The notes: a model not told the origin generated them from the letters alone. Shown: positions 1-6,599, counted from the stretch's first letter. The stretch: 8,907 bases of DNA from Proteobacteria bacterium UBA652 (GCA_002299915.1 DBOG01000026.1:1-8907), one strand, 5' to 3'. Translations and numbers: made by a program.

Positions 1-85
1 CTGTAAACAACGCGGTCAATTCTTATATTTTATGTTAGCTTATTTTTAACACAGCCTCAGCGGGAAAGACGAGTCAGACCATAGA

Positions 86-958
86 TTAGCGGCGTTGACG
101 TTTTTTATTCATCATTTCTTCAATAAATGGCGTCAGGATGACTTCCATTGCCAAGCCCATTTTCACCGCGGGCACCACCAAGTTATTCGGTCGAGACATA
201 AAGGAATCTTTAAGCATAGTGAGGTAATGGGGAAAATCCGCTTTTGATGGATCTTTAAATCGAATGATTACTAAGCTTTCATCAGCGGTCGGAATTTCGC
301 GCATCACAAACGGATTAGAGGTGTCAATTAACGGCACACGCTGGAAGTTAATATCCGTTTGCGAGAATTGTGGGGTAATATAGTTTACATAGTCGGGTAG
401 GCGCTTAAGGATAATATCCACCACAGCATCTGAAGAATAACCTCGGTTTGCGCAATCGCGTTTAATTTTCTGGATCCATTCCAAATTGATAACGGGCACT
501 ACGCCAATCAATAAATCCACATATTGCGCCACATTGGCGTCATCAGTCACCACACCACCATGTAGACCTTCATAGAACATCAGATCATTATTGCCATCAA
601 TGTCTTCCCACGGGGTAAAGGTACCAGAATCTTGACCGAATTTTTCGGCTTCTATTGCATCATGGATGTAATAACGTTTTTTACCACGACCGGTTTCAGA
701 GTAAGTACGGAATAAATCTTCTAACTCGGTTAAGCAATTGCCTTCAGGGCCGAAATGGGTGAGTTCTAACCCTTTTTCGTTAGCGGCTTTAACTGCTTCA
801 CGCATTTCCATCCGATTATATCTATGAAAGCTATCTCCTTCGACAACAACGGACTTAATCCCGCCGCGACGAAAAATATCTTCGAAAGCATGTTTAACAG
901 TAGATGTACCCGCACCAGAAGAACCCGTGACGGCAATAATTGGATGAGATGTAGACAT
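86..958 (-). CDS. prkB/cbbP: Phosphoribulokinase, class I bacterial type
   Basis: This cytoplasmic enzyme phosphorylates ribulose 5-phosphate with ATP to give ribulose 1,5-bisphosphate, the CO2 acceptor of the Calvin cycle. The 290-residue length is normal for the bacterial class. A P-loop (GSSGAGTST) lies at residues 12-20. GDSFHRYNR at 41-49 supplies the Asp42, His45 and Arg49 known from the Rhodobacter enzyme. The Walker B-like FYEGLHGG is at 128-135 with Glu130. EWIQKIKRDCANRG (160-173) carries the Lys/Asp/Arg cluster, and TPQFSQTDINFQRVP and DTSNPF follow. From memory of the families, segments such as TSTVK, TGRGKK and SQTDINFQRVP match Calvin-cycle enzymes better than the E. coli PrkB paralogue, but no alignment was run. 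The start has a good ribosome binding site, AGGAA (965-969), six bases upstream. The gene lies 18 bases after purD on the same strand and is probably cotranscribed with it. No RuBisCO gene is in view. Confidence 0.95.
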   Translation of the reverse strand: MSTSHPIIAVTGSSGAGTSTVKHAFEDIFRRGGIKSVVVEGDSFHRYNRMEMREAVKAANEKGLELTHFGPEGNCLTELEDLFRTYSETGRGKKRYYIHDAIEAEKFGQDSGTFTPWEDIDGNNDLMFYEGLHGGVVTDDANVAQYVDLLIGVVPVINLEWIQKIKRDCANRGYSSDAVVDIILKRLPDYVNYITPQFSQTDINFQRVPLIDTSNPFVMREIPTADESLVIIRFKDPSKADFPHYLTMLKDSFMSRPNNLVVPAVKMGLAMEVILTPFIEEMMNKKRQRR

Positions 959-976
959 GTTAGATTCCTAATAAAT

Positions 977-2263
977 TTACGATTGCTCGCGTTGTATCGC
1001 GCGAAATCCAATATCACGACGATAATACATGGCAGGCCAACTAATTTTATCAACTGCGAGATAGGCTTGTATTTGCGCCTCGATAACGGTGTCACCGAGT
1101 GCACATACACACAATACACGACCACCCTGGGTCACTATTTCACCCTTTTTTTCTGCAGTCCCTGCATGAAATGCTTTATGCGTTGCATCATTAACCTGCG
1201 CTAACCCCTCAATCATATCACCTTTTGCATAGCTATCGGGATAACCGCCTGCCGCGAGCACCACACCAATCGCCACACGCGGATCCCATTCAATGCTGGT
1301 TTGATCTAGTTTGCCATCTAAAGCGGTTTCGCATAATGCCACCAAATCAGATTGCAAACGCATCATAATGGGTTGCGTTTCAGGATCGCCAAACCGACAG
1401 TTATATTCTACGACGCGGGGTGCCCCTGCATTATCGATCATCAATCCCGCATATAAAAAACCCGTATACGGCCGACCATCTGCCGCCATGCCTTCAACTG
1501 TTGGGATAATGACTTCACGCATTGTGCGGTCATAGACCGCATCGGTGACCACGGGCGCAGGTGAATAAGCGCCCATGCCACCGGTGTTCGGGCCTAAATC
1601 GCCTTCATCGCGCGGCTTATGATCTTGCGAGGTTGCCATCGGCAGAATATTTTTACCATCGACCATCACGATAAAACTTGCTTCTTCGCCGACCATAAAT
1701 TCTTCAATCACTACTCGATGGCCCGCCTTGCCAAAAGCATTGCCTGCCAACATATCGGTAACAGCTACAATCGCTTCGTCTTCTGTTTGTGCAACAATGA
1801 CCCCTTTTCCTGCCGCCAAGCCATCCGCTTTAATCACAATAGGTGCACCTTGCGTTTTGATATAAGCCGTTGCAGCAGGAATCTCTGTAAACACCTCATA
1901 AGCAGCCGTTGGGATATTATGGCGCGCCAAAAAATCCTTCGTAAAACTCTTAGAAGCCTCTAATTGCGCCGCCTCTTTAGAAGGGCCGAAGCACCGCAAA
2001 CCTGCCGTTTCAAACGCATCCACCACACCCATTACCAATGGCACTTCAGGGCCAACAACCGTCAAGCCAATGTCATTATTTTGAGCAAACTGCACCAATG
2101 CAGTAATGTCTTCAGCTGCAATAGCCACATTTTCGACATTTTCTTCTTCAGCAGAACCTGGGTTGCCTGGTGCGACAAAGACGCGATCGCAACGAGGAGA
2201 CTGGCTTAATTTCCATGCCAAAGCATGTTCGCGGCCGCCGCCACCGATAACTAATATTTTCAT
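977..2263 (-). CDS. purD: Phosphoribosylamine--glycine ligase (GAR synthetase)
   Basis: PurD catalyses the second step of de novo purine synthesis in the cytoplasm, joining glycine to 5-phosphoribosylamine with ATP. The protein is 428 residues, the usual bacterial length. It has the N-terminal GGGGREHALAWKL (7-19), FGPSKEAAQLEASK (92-105), the ATP-grasp segment PIVIKADGLAAGKG (141-154), the SQDHKPR and GPNTGGMGAYSPAP stretch (212-237), and the metal- and substrate-binding VVEYNCRFGDPETQP (284-298). All core motifs are intact and no frameshift is visible. The ATG start is fixed by the N-terminal GGGG motif, although no clear Shine-Dalgarno sequence precedes it. It is the first gene of a probable purD-phosphoribulokinase operon and diverges from the LOG-family gene across 89 bases. 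The usual partner purH is not adjacent. Confidence 0.97.
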   Translation of the reverse strand: MKILVIGGGGREHALAWKLSQSPRCDRVFVAPGNPGSAEEENVENVAIAAEDITALVQFAQNNDIGLTVVGPEVPLVMGVVDAFETAGLRCFGPSKEAAQLEASKSFTKDFLARHNIPTAAYEVFTEIPAATAYIKTQGAPIVIKADGLAAGKGVIVAQTEDEAIVAVTDMLAGNAFGKAGHRVVIEEFMVGEEASFIVMVDGKNILPMATSQDHKPRDEGDLGPNTGGMGAYSPAPVVTDAVYDRTMREVIIPTVEGMAADGRPYTGFLYAGLMIDNAGAPRVVEYNCRFGDPETQPIMMRLQSDLVALCETALDGKLDQTSIEWDPRVAIGVVLAAGGYPDSYAKGDMIEGLAQVNDATHKAFHAGTAEKKGEIVTQGGRVLCVCALGDTVIEAQIQAYLAVDKISWPAMYYRRDIGFRAIQREQS

Positions 2264-2352
2264 TTAATATATTCGTTTTTAACCTAATCAAGGATGAAAC
2301 TATGATACCGTAAACGACATCGTAACGAAAATAGAATAGCGAGGGATTTAAA
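2264..2352. promoter_or_regulatory. Divergent intergenic region between purD and LOG gene
   Basis: This 89-base AT-rich spacer separates two divergent genes and so should hold promoters for both. On the plus strand GAGGG (2341-2345) lies seven bases before the LOG-family ATG and is a good ribosome binding site. TATGAT near 2299 and TAGAAT near 2332 are possible -10 boxes for that gene, but I see no matching -35 box. On the minus strand TATATT lies close before the purD start, and a TTGATT upstream of it is too near (14-base spacer) to form a standard promoter. No PurR-type palindrome was recognised. Only the existence of the region is well supported; the individual boxes are not. Confidence 0.35.
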
Positions 2353-3024
2353 ATGGAAGATATCAAAAAAACGGAAGCGTGGAGGGTATTACGGATCCAA
2401 TCAGAGCTTGTGAATGGGATTGATGAATTGCATGGTCTTGGGCCCGCGGTTTCAATCTTTGGTAGCGCACGATTACCGCCAGAGTCACAATACTATCAAG
2501 ATACAGAAATCGTCGCGCGGCTACTCTCGCAAGCTAAGTTCTCAGTTATCAGCGGTGGCGGCCCTAGCATTATGGAAGCGGCGAATAAAGGGGCTTATCA
2601 GCAAGGTGGACATTCCGTTGGGCTCAATATCGAGTTGCCTTTTGAGCAAACTGCCAATCCTGCACAAGATATCAGCTTGTCGTTTCGTTATTTCTTTGTG
2701 CGTAAACTTATGTTCGTTAAATACTCGATGGCCTATGTTGTTTTCCCTGGTGGATTTGGCACCTTAGATGAATTGTTTGAAGCCATCACACTCATGCAAA
2801 CAGGCAAAATAAAACAATTTCCGATCATCTTATATGGCTCAGTATATTGGGATGGTCTATTTGATTGGATAAAACAGCAGGTGCTCACATTGGGCTGTAT
2901 CAGTGCAAAAGATTTAGACTTAATCCAAATAGTAGATAAGCCAGAAGATGTGTTACCGATTGTTGCAGCCTATCATGATAGGATCTGCTCGCATCCAGAA
3001 GAAAAGAACGATTTCACGGGGTAA
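2353..3024 (+). CDS. LOG-family nucleoside 5'-monophosphate phosphoribohydrolase
   Basis: Members of this family (TIGR00730, LOG) split nucleoside 5'-monophosphates, in some cases cytokinin ribotides, into free base and ribose 5-phosphate. Older databases call them lysine decarboxylases. The 223-residue protein has a Rossmann-like fold start SIFGSARL (34-41), the phosphate-binding SGGGPSIMEAANKGA (67-81), the conserved Arg-Lys pair R117-K118 in VRKLMFVK, and the signature PGGFGTLDELFE (132-143). A roughly 30-residue N-terminal extension precedes the core. In the GGGxG motif the usual second Gly is Ser (GGGPS), a mild deviation. ATG at 2353 has GAGGG seven bases upstream. It is transcribed alone, divergent from purD. 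No intrinsic terminator is apparent after the stop. In bacteria the likely role is nucleotide salvage or clearance; true cytokinin production is not implied. Confidence 0.88.
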   Translation: MEDIKKTEAWRVLRIQSELVNGIDELHGLGPAVSIFGSARLPPESQYYQDTEIVARLLSQAKFSVISGGGPSIMEAANKGAYQQGGHSVGLNIELPFEQTANPAQDISLSFRYFFVRKLMFVKYSMAYVVFPGGFGTLDELFEAITLMQTGKIKQFPIILYGSVYWDGLFDWIKQQVLTLGCISAKDLDLIQIVDKPEDVLPIVAAYHDRICSHPEEKNDFTG

Positions 3025-3094
3025 AACACATTAAGACTTTGCTTGACGTTTTTCATCCTTCCTATGGAGGCGGAGACCATGTATTAAAATCAAC

Positions 3095-3112
3095 TTGATT
3101 GAGATCAATCAA
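3095..3112. promoter_or_regulatory. FNR/CRP-family operator-like palindrome
   Basis: The sequence TTGATTGAGATCAATCAA contains TTGAT-N4-ATCAA (3095-3108), an exact match to the classical FNR/Anr consensus. It is also a longer inverted repeat, TTGATTG-AGAT-CAATCAA (3095-3112). FNR-type activators usually sit about 41.5 bases before a transcription start. Here the centre is about 163 bases before the expected tRNA start, and no good -10 box lies at the canonical distance on either strand, so the target is unclear. The same bases could form a 7-bp RNA hairpin, but no T-run follows, so it is not a terminator. The pattern is certain; its function is inference. Confidence 0.45.
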
Positions 3113-3207
3113 CGAGTCGATTTTCCAAAAGCCACATGATTCAAGTCTATTAAAGGCGCTCATTAATTTGTAGAGAATAATTATTTCGGAACAAAAGCGG
3201 CGCGACG

Positions 3208-3221
3208 TTCCTTGAAAGGAA
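3208..3221. repeat. Short perfect palindrome upstream of tRNA promoter
   Basis: TTCCTT-GA-AAGGAA is a 6-bp inverted repeat centred about 50 bases before the predicted tRNA-Leu transcription start and just upstream of its -35 box. The position would suit an activator site. I do not recognise the factor, and an inverted repeat this short can arise by chance. Confidence 0.3.
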
Positions 3222-3229
3222 TATAAAGC

Positions 3230-3258
3230 TTCTCAATTATGGATGGATTCTGTATAAT
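3230..3258 (+). promoter_or_regulatory. Sigma70 promoter of tRNA-Leu
   Basis: A perfect -10 box TATAAT (3253-3258) is preceded, with an ideal 17-base spacer, by TTCTCA (3230-3235), which matches four of six -35 consensus positions. Transcription should begin near 3265, leaving a leader of about seven bases before the mature tRNA. The bases after the -10 box (TTCCCGTC) form a C-rich discriminator of the kind found at stable-RNA promoters under stringent control. That regulation is inferred from the family pattern. Confidence 0.75.
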
Positions 3259-3271
3259 TTCCCGTCTTGAT

Positions 3272-3358
3272 GCCTGGGTGGTGAAATTGGTAGACACAAG
3301 GGACTTAAAATCCCTCGGCTTCACGGCCGTGCCGGTTCGATTCCGGCCCTAGGTACCA
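3272..3358 (+). tRNA. tRNA-Leu (anticodon UAA)
   Basis: The 87 bases fold as a class II tRNA with a long variable arm. The acceptor stem GCCTGGG (3272-3278) pairs with CCTAGGT (3348-3354), using two G-U pairs. The D arm contains GGTAGAC. The anticodon stem AGGGA/TCCCT (3299-3303, 3311-3315) encloses the loop CTTAAAA with anticodon TAA at 3306-3308. The variable arm follows (around CGGCTTCACGGCCG), and the T arm is GCCGG-TTCGATT-CCGGC. The discriminator base is A3355, as expected for leucine identity, and CCA (3356-3358) is encoded. This tRNA reads UUA and wobble UUG codons. It has its own promoter and intrinsic terminator and appears to be a single-gene unit. Confidence 0.97.
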
Positions 3359-3366
3359 ACAAATAT

Positions 3367-3400
3367 AAGCCTCGATACTTTATTGTGTCGGGGCTTTTTT
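3367..3400 (+). terminator. Intrinsic terminator of tRNA-Leu, shared with the lyase gene
   Basis: AAGCCTCGATAC (3367-3378) pairs with GTGTCGGGGCTT (3385-3396) to give a 12-bp stem with two G-U pairs and a six-base loop. Further Ts follow, making a run of six (3395-3400). It begins eight bases after the tRNA CCA. On the minus strand it lies immediately after the lyase stop codon and is followed by TATATTTG, so it may work in both directions. A near copy occurs at 5993-6028. Confidence 0.9.
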
Positions 3401-3403
3401 GTT
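3369..3403 (+). repeat. Direct repeat copy A (terminator hairpin)
   Basis: This 35-base segment recurs in the same orientation at 5993-6028, with about four differences: T to C in the stem, a changed loop with one extra base, and C to A before the T-run. The stem change converts a T-G pair to C-G, preserving the hairpin. The two copies bracket the heparinase-like lyase gene. Confidence 0.8.
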
Positions 3404-5879
3404 AGTTTGGATTATTTAGAATGAGATTAATAAGGGCAATCACATCTTGGATGGTGTTTTGCTGATCTGTGTGGACATCAGAACAGCTTGATACCGGATC
3501 TGCATTTAGTATGGCATTGATGAGGAGAACGACATCTGCAATATTATGTTGTGTATCGTTGTTCATATCGCCTAATACGCCGCAGTCAACGGGTACTGTG
3601 GCAATATTTATGGTGTGGCTTCCCGATGATTGAATTGCAAATATAAGGTTGCCAGCATCACTGGGCGTTAACTCTCGGACAGTATCATCAACGGTTATCA
3701 GCCATTGAACTTGTGGATTTAAATCCATTAGATACACTTGGGTATTATCTGTATCAGTGGTGAAGTTTAGATTAAAGCCCGTTTTAAAATATCGTAAACG
3801 CTTGTTTTTATTTTGTCTGTTCGGATCGTGCCCTGCTCGGCCACGGTAATTGGGCGGGGTAGGTTCAATTGCAACGGGTGTGCCGTTGATGCTGTATGGA
3901 TGCGCGCCAGCATCACCATTGAATATTGCAAGGCTGCTATTACCACCGCTTTCAATCAAAACAGCCGCCGCTTTTTCGCCCAGATTGGCGGCATAGTTTT
4001 CAATGGTCGCATCACTGCCCACATGGACAATATTTAGCATAGTCTGGAATCCTGACTTTTGGGATGGCGCTAGCCGTAATTGATATTTATATTGATCTTC
4101 GTAGATGGTTGGGCCTAAAAAATTCGGGCTTTCAGTTTGTTCATTAATTAAGTCTGTTGAATAGCTGGATGATAGAAATGAAGTTAGATATACAGTTTGT
4201 TCATTATCAGTTTGCCATGATATTTTATTGCCCGTCTCGGTCGTGTTGTCAGTAGGCAGATGAAACACTAATTGGGTTACGGCATCGTGCAGGTTGATTT
4301 CATCCTGAATAATTGTGGGATAGCGAGAAAAATTTTCACTGGTCTTGGGGTTAGAGTTATTGAGCCGGTCAAAAATAATGACAGAATCAGTATTATCAGG
4401 GTGATGCAGGTATAGATAGCTACGCGTCCATTCATGAAGACTTTCTGGTGGTGGATTATAGTAGTCTTCATAGACAACATGTCCGCCCGTTACCCCCACG
4501 TGGTATAGATAATCATCGCCCGCTTCGTAAGCACTTTGTCCGCGCGCTTCTTTCGCTGAAAATAAGCCACCAGAAATTAACAAGGTGTTTGATGCTTTTG
4601 GTTTGAGACCATAGCCAAACGGGTTGTCAATCACCCACTCCCCATTTCGATAGAGTCCAAAATTTGTTTCATTTTCAAACGCGTGCTCAACATGGGTTGA
4701 TCCAAAATGGGCAGAAGCAAATAAACTGTCATTAGCTGCCCATCCAGTATGGTGATAGGCAAGCCCTCTGCCAGGTGCATTATGGTCTCGGCCACTGAGT
4801 GGTTCACGAGGGGCGTATGGATTGGCATAGATTAAATAATGTGGGAAAGCGCTGCTATCAACAAGCGAGGCATGGTAAGTGTCAAATAGGGTGTTTAATC
4901 TTGGATCTTGGGTGTAATGCGCTAGAAAAGAAATCAATCCAAGGCGGTGATACGCGTGGGGTGAATGCGGTGCTTGGGTATCACCCCATTGAAATAAATC
5001 TCCAGCATTCGGGGTGAGCATGAGGATTTCTGATTCAACAAGATCTGGGATAAAATCGGTAATTTCAGGGAATTTGTTTATACCGAGTGCTTGATTGATC
5101 GCAATGGCATATTCGGTGAGATAACGCGTTGTGTTTGCATTATAGTAAGTGCTTTCTAGCCAGACTCCCCCTTGACTGATATTGATATAGTCTGCGATGG
5201 TATTCCGCATGGTCGCCCTATCGTTACCCGTTACATCAAGCCCGCCTACCGGACGCGTTTTTTTTGTTTCGACATCGGGTATAAAATTAAGTAATTCAGA
5301 GGAGAGCGCTGGATCTTCAGTTTGAATAGCGATAGCAAACATCACCAGACCCATATAATGCCCTGTAGATTCATCACTATCTACGGCGCGGGTGCCATTA
5401 ACATGGAAGATGGAATCGGACCACAATTCAAGAATACTTTTGAAATGTGCCTTATCTGTGGCAGGAAGCACATCGGCAATCCAGCTATAGAGCATCGACA
5501 TAGAACCAAAAAGATGCCGTGTACCATTTCTGCCTGGCGAGTCCCCACCCGTGTCTTTGCCATTGTAATGTGAGATTGCGTCATAAGCAGATTGCGCGTA
5601 AGCAATATCGCCGGTGACGAGATAGTATAAGCCATCATATAAACCAGTATCGCTATAAAGTGTTGCATCAGCTTTCTGTTTTAATGTTTGAAATAGGGGA
5701 TGATTTTCAGTTTGCATCCGTGTCCAAGTTTGAGCTTGTTCAGTAGACCAACCCAGTACGGTTGTTGCTGAAAATGAAGGCGTTGAAATAAAAACAGAAA
5801 ACAATAAAAGCAGGGAGGCGCATGTTTTTAGTAGCATGGGAATCGTGATTTCCAATATTGTTTGGGTAGATGTGGACAC
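3402..5879 (-). CDS. Secreted heparinase II/III-like polysaccharide lyase with C-terminal dockerin
   Basis: This is probably an exported lyase that cleaves a uronic-acid-containing polysaccharide by beta-elimination; the substrate cannot be read from the sequence. The reading frame gives 825 residues from a GTG start. An ATG at residue 15 (5835-5837) begins a textbook signal peptide with a Leu-rich core (16-30) and probable cleavage near 37-38, so the true start may be there. An alpha-helical N-terminal region follows, with NGTRHLFGSMSMLYSW (118-133) and WLESTYYNANTTRYL (240-254) as possible active-site segments. The heparinase II/III beta-domain includes AYHHTGW (374-380), H396, H399 and NGEWVIDNPFGYG (412-424). 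Residues 766-825 are a type I dockerin with two EF-hand-like calcium loops, D771-N773-D775-D782 and D801-D805-D812; Cys766 and Cys799 could pair. The gene is by eye more AT-rich than its neighbours and is flanked by duplicated terminators, suggesting acquisition. No cohesin is in view. Confidence 0.82.
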   Translation of the reverse strand: MSTSTQTILEITIPMLLKTCASLLLLFSVFISTPSFSATTVLGWSTEQAQTWTRMQTENHPLFQTLKQKADATLYSDTGLYDGLYYLVTGDIAYAQSAYDAISHYNGKDTGGDSPGRNGTRHLFGSMSMLYSWIADVLPATDKAHFKSILELWSDSIFHVNGTRAVDSDESTGHYMGLVMFAIAIQTEDPALSSELLNFIPDVETKKTRPVGGLDVTGNDRATMRNTIADYINISQGGVWLESTYYNANTTRYLTEYAIAINQALGINKFPEITDFIPDLVESEILMLTPNAGDLFQWGDTQAPHSPHAYHRLGLISFLAHYTQDPRLNTLFDTYHASLVDSSAFPHYLIYANPYAPREPLSGRDHNAPGRGLAYHHTGWAANDSLFASAHFGSTHVEHAFENETNFGLYRNGEWVIDNPFGYGLKPKASNTLLISGGLFSAKEARGQSAYEAGDDYLYHVGVTGGHVVYEDYYNPPPESLHEWTRSYLYLHHPDNTDSVIIFDRLNNSNPKTSENFSRYPTIIQDEINLHDAVTQLVFHLPTDNTTETGNKISWQTDNEQTVYLTSFLSSSYSTDLINEQTESPNFLGPTIYEDQYKYQLRLAPSQKSGFQTMLNIVHVGSDATIENYAANLGEKAAAVLIESGGNSSLAIFNGDAGAHPYSINGTPVAIEPTPPNYRGRAGHDPNRQNKNKRLRYFKTGFNLNFTTDTDNTQVYLMDLNPQVQWLITVDDTVRELTPSDAGNLIFAIQSSGSHTINIATVPVDCGVLGDMNNDTQHNIADVVLLINAILNADPVSSCSDVHTDQQNTIQDVIALINLILNNPN

Positions 5880-5898
5880 TATACCCTATATTAAAATA

Positions 5899-5928
5899 AC
5901 TATAAAGTTTGGCTTTTTTTAACAGCAA
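5899..5928 (-). promoter_or_regulatory. Possible promoter of the lyase gene
   Basis: On the minus strand TTGCTG (5923-5928) and TATAGT (5899-5904) are separated by 18 bases and lie shortly before the GTG start at 5879. TATAGT is one base from the -10 consensus; the -35 box keeps only TTG of TTGACA. AGGG lies four bases before the GTG codon. The surrounding DNA is very AT-rich, so chance matches are likely. Confidence 0.35.
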
Positions 5929-5992
5929 AATATAAGGTTAAGAGAGTGGTGATTCATTAACGCCCCCTCGATGCTGGCTAGATTCTTAACAC

Positions 5993-6028
5993 GCCTCGAC
6001 ACTTTAAATGTGTCGGGGATTTTTTGTT
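5993..6028 (+). terminator. Orphan intrinsic terminator, direct repeat copy B
   Basis: CCTCGACAC (5994-6002) pairs with GTGTCGGGG (6010-6018) around a seven-base loop, with a run of six Ts at 6020-6025. It closely resembles the tRNA-Leu terminator at 3367-3400. On the plus strand no gene precedes it: upstream lies only the minus-strand lyase gene and its promoter region. It would stop transcripts coming through from the left before the deacylase gene. No T-run follows on the other strand, so it should act in one direction only. Confidence 0.75.
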
Positions 6029-6073
6029 GGGAGTTTGATATTATCATGCGAACAATAAACTTATTTTGGAAAT

Positions 6074-6568
6074 ATGATGATTGATTCAAACGTAACGGCA
6101 TTACTGGCTGCAAAGAATATTCCATTTGAGGTGATTGAGATCCCCTTAACGGAAGATAAGAAGCCGATTCGACATTTAGAAGAATGGTTGATTTCGGAGG
6201 GGCTAGCGCCTGATTCAGTAGTGCGGAGCCTTTTATTTAAAACGCCTTCGGGTGAGTTTGTCTTGCTGGCAGCAACAGGCGGTGGCCGAGCAGATTGGGC
6301 GGTTTTACGTAAATATTTGGGTGAGCGAAAATTGCGAATGGCGGAGTTTGATGAGGTGGCAGAGGCAACAGGCTATGTGGTGGGTGCTGTACCGCCGATT
6401 GCGCTTCCTGATAATATTCGAGTGCTGGTGGATAGCCATGTGGCAGAGTATTCGACTGTAATTATTGGCAGTGGTGTATTAGGCTATGCGCTTTCTTTGG
6501 CGAGCATTGATTTATTAGGATTATTGGCCAATTCGGATATGGGCTCCTTTTTGAAGCTGGATCCGTAA
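6074..6568 (+). CDS. YbaK/EbsC-family aminoacyl-tRNA deacylase-like protein
   Basis: Proteins with this fold remove wrongly attached amino acids from tRNA (YbaK, ProXp and relatives) or have no known substrate. The 164-residue protein is a stand-alone domain of normal size. Recognisable parts are VVRSLLFKT (49-57), GEFVLLAATGGGRADWAVLRKYLG (60-83), the conserved ATGYVVGAVPPIALP (98-112) and GSGVLGYAL (132-140), equivalent to the GSG motif of the family. At the position of the Lys that YbaK uses (VxK) this protein has Arg51, as I recall for a distinct branch of the family, so Cys-tRNAPro deacylation should not be assumed. Two ATG codons occur in tandem; the second (6077) has better spacing, six bases after GGA. 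truC follows 31 bases downstream and is probably cotranscribed. Confidence 0.8.
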   Translation: MMIDSNVTALLAAKNIPFEVIEIPLTEDKKPIRHLEEWLISEGLAPDSVVRSLLFKTPSGEFVLLAATGGGRADWAVLRKYLGERKLRMAEFDEVAEATGYVVGAVPPIALPDNIRVLVDSHVAEYSTVIIGSGVLGYALSLASIDLLGLLANSDMGSFLKLDP

Positions 6569-6599
6569 TTTATAATTAAGAACTGGCGGTTAACGTATT

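Larger units (their letters stand above)
3025..3271. other. Gene-free spacer with regulatory palindromes
   Basis: This 247-base stretch between the LOG-family gene and tRNA-Leu holds no coding sequence that I can support; the few ATG codons open frames of under ten residues. It contains an FNR-like dyad (3095-3112), a short perfect palindrome (3208-3221) and the tRNA promoter (3230-3258), each listed separately. No intrinsic terminator for the LOG-family gene is visible. A small RNA between 3113 and 3229 is possible in principle, but I see neither a convincing promoter nor a terminator for one. Confidence 0.6.

Noticed and set aside
824..1204. Plus-strand open frames overlapping the kinase and purD genes
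   Set aside because: They lie antisense to conserved coding sequence, have no ribosome binding site or recognisable domain, and are reading-frame shadows.
2353..3024. Annotation as lysine decarboxylase
   Set aside because: PGGFGTLDE and the Arg-Lys pair define the LOG phosphoribohydrolase family; the lysine decarboxylase label is a historical misannotation.
3064..3087. A seven-codon frame after the LOG-family gene (ATG at 3064)
   Set aside because: It is far too short to support as a gene, and nothing indicates a leader peptide.
3272..3403. tRNA-Leu as the attachment site of an integrative element
   Set aside because: No integrase gene is in the window, and the repeated part is the terminator rather than the tRNA 3' end, which is where most tyrosine integrases recombine.
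5905..5920. AAAG-TTTGG-CTTT followed by Ts as a terminator
   Set aside because: The stem is only four pairs and lies inside the probable promoter of the lyase gene, with no gene to terminate on that strand.
3369..6028. The duplicated hairpins as terminal repeats of a transposon
   Set aside because: The copies are direct, not inverted; there is no transposase between them, and the unit is a tRNA terminator by structure and position.
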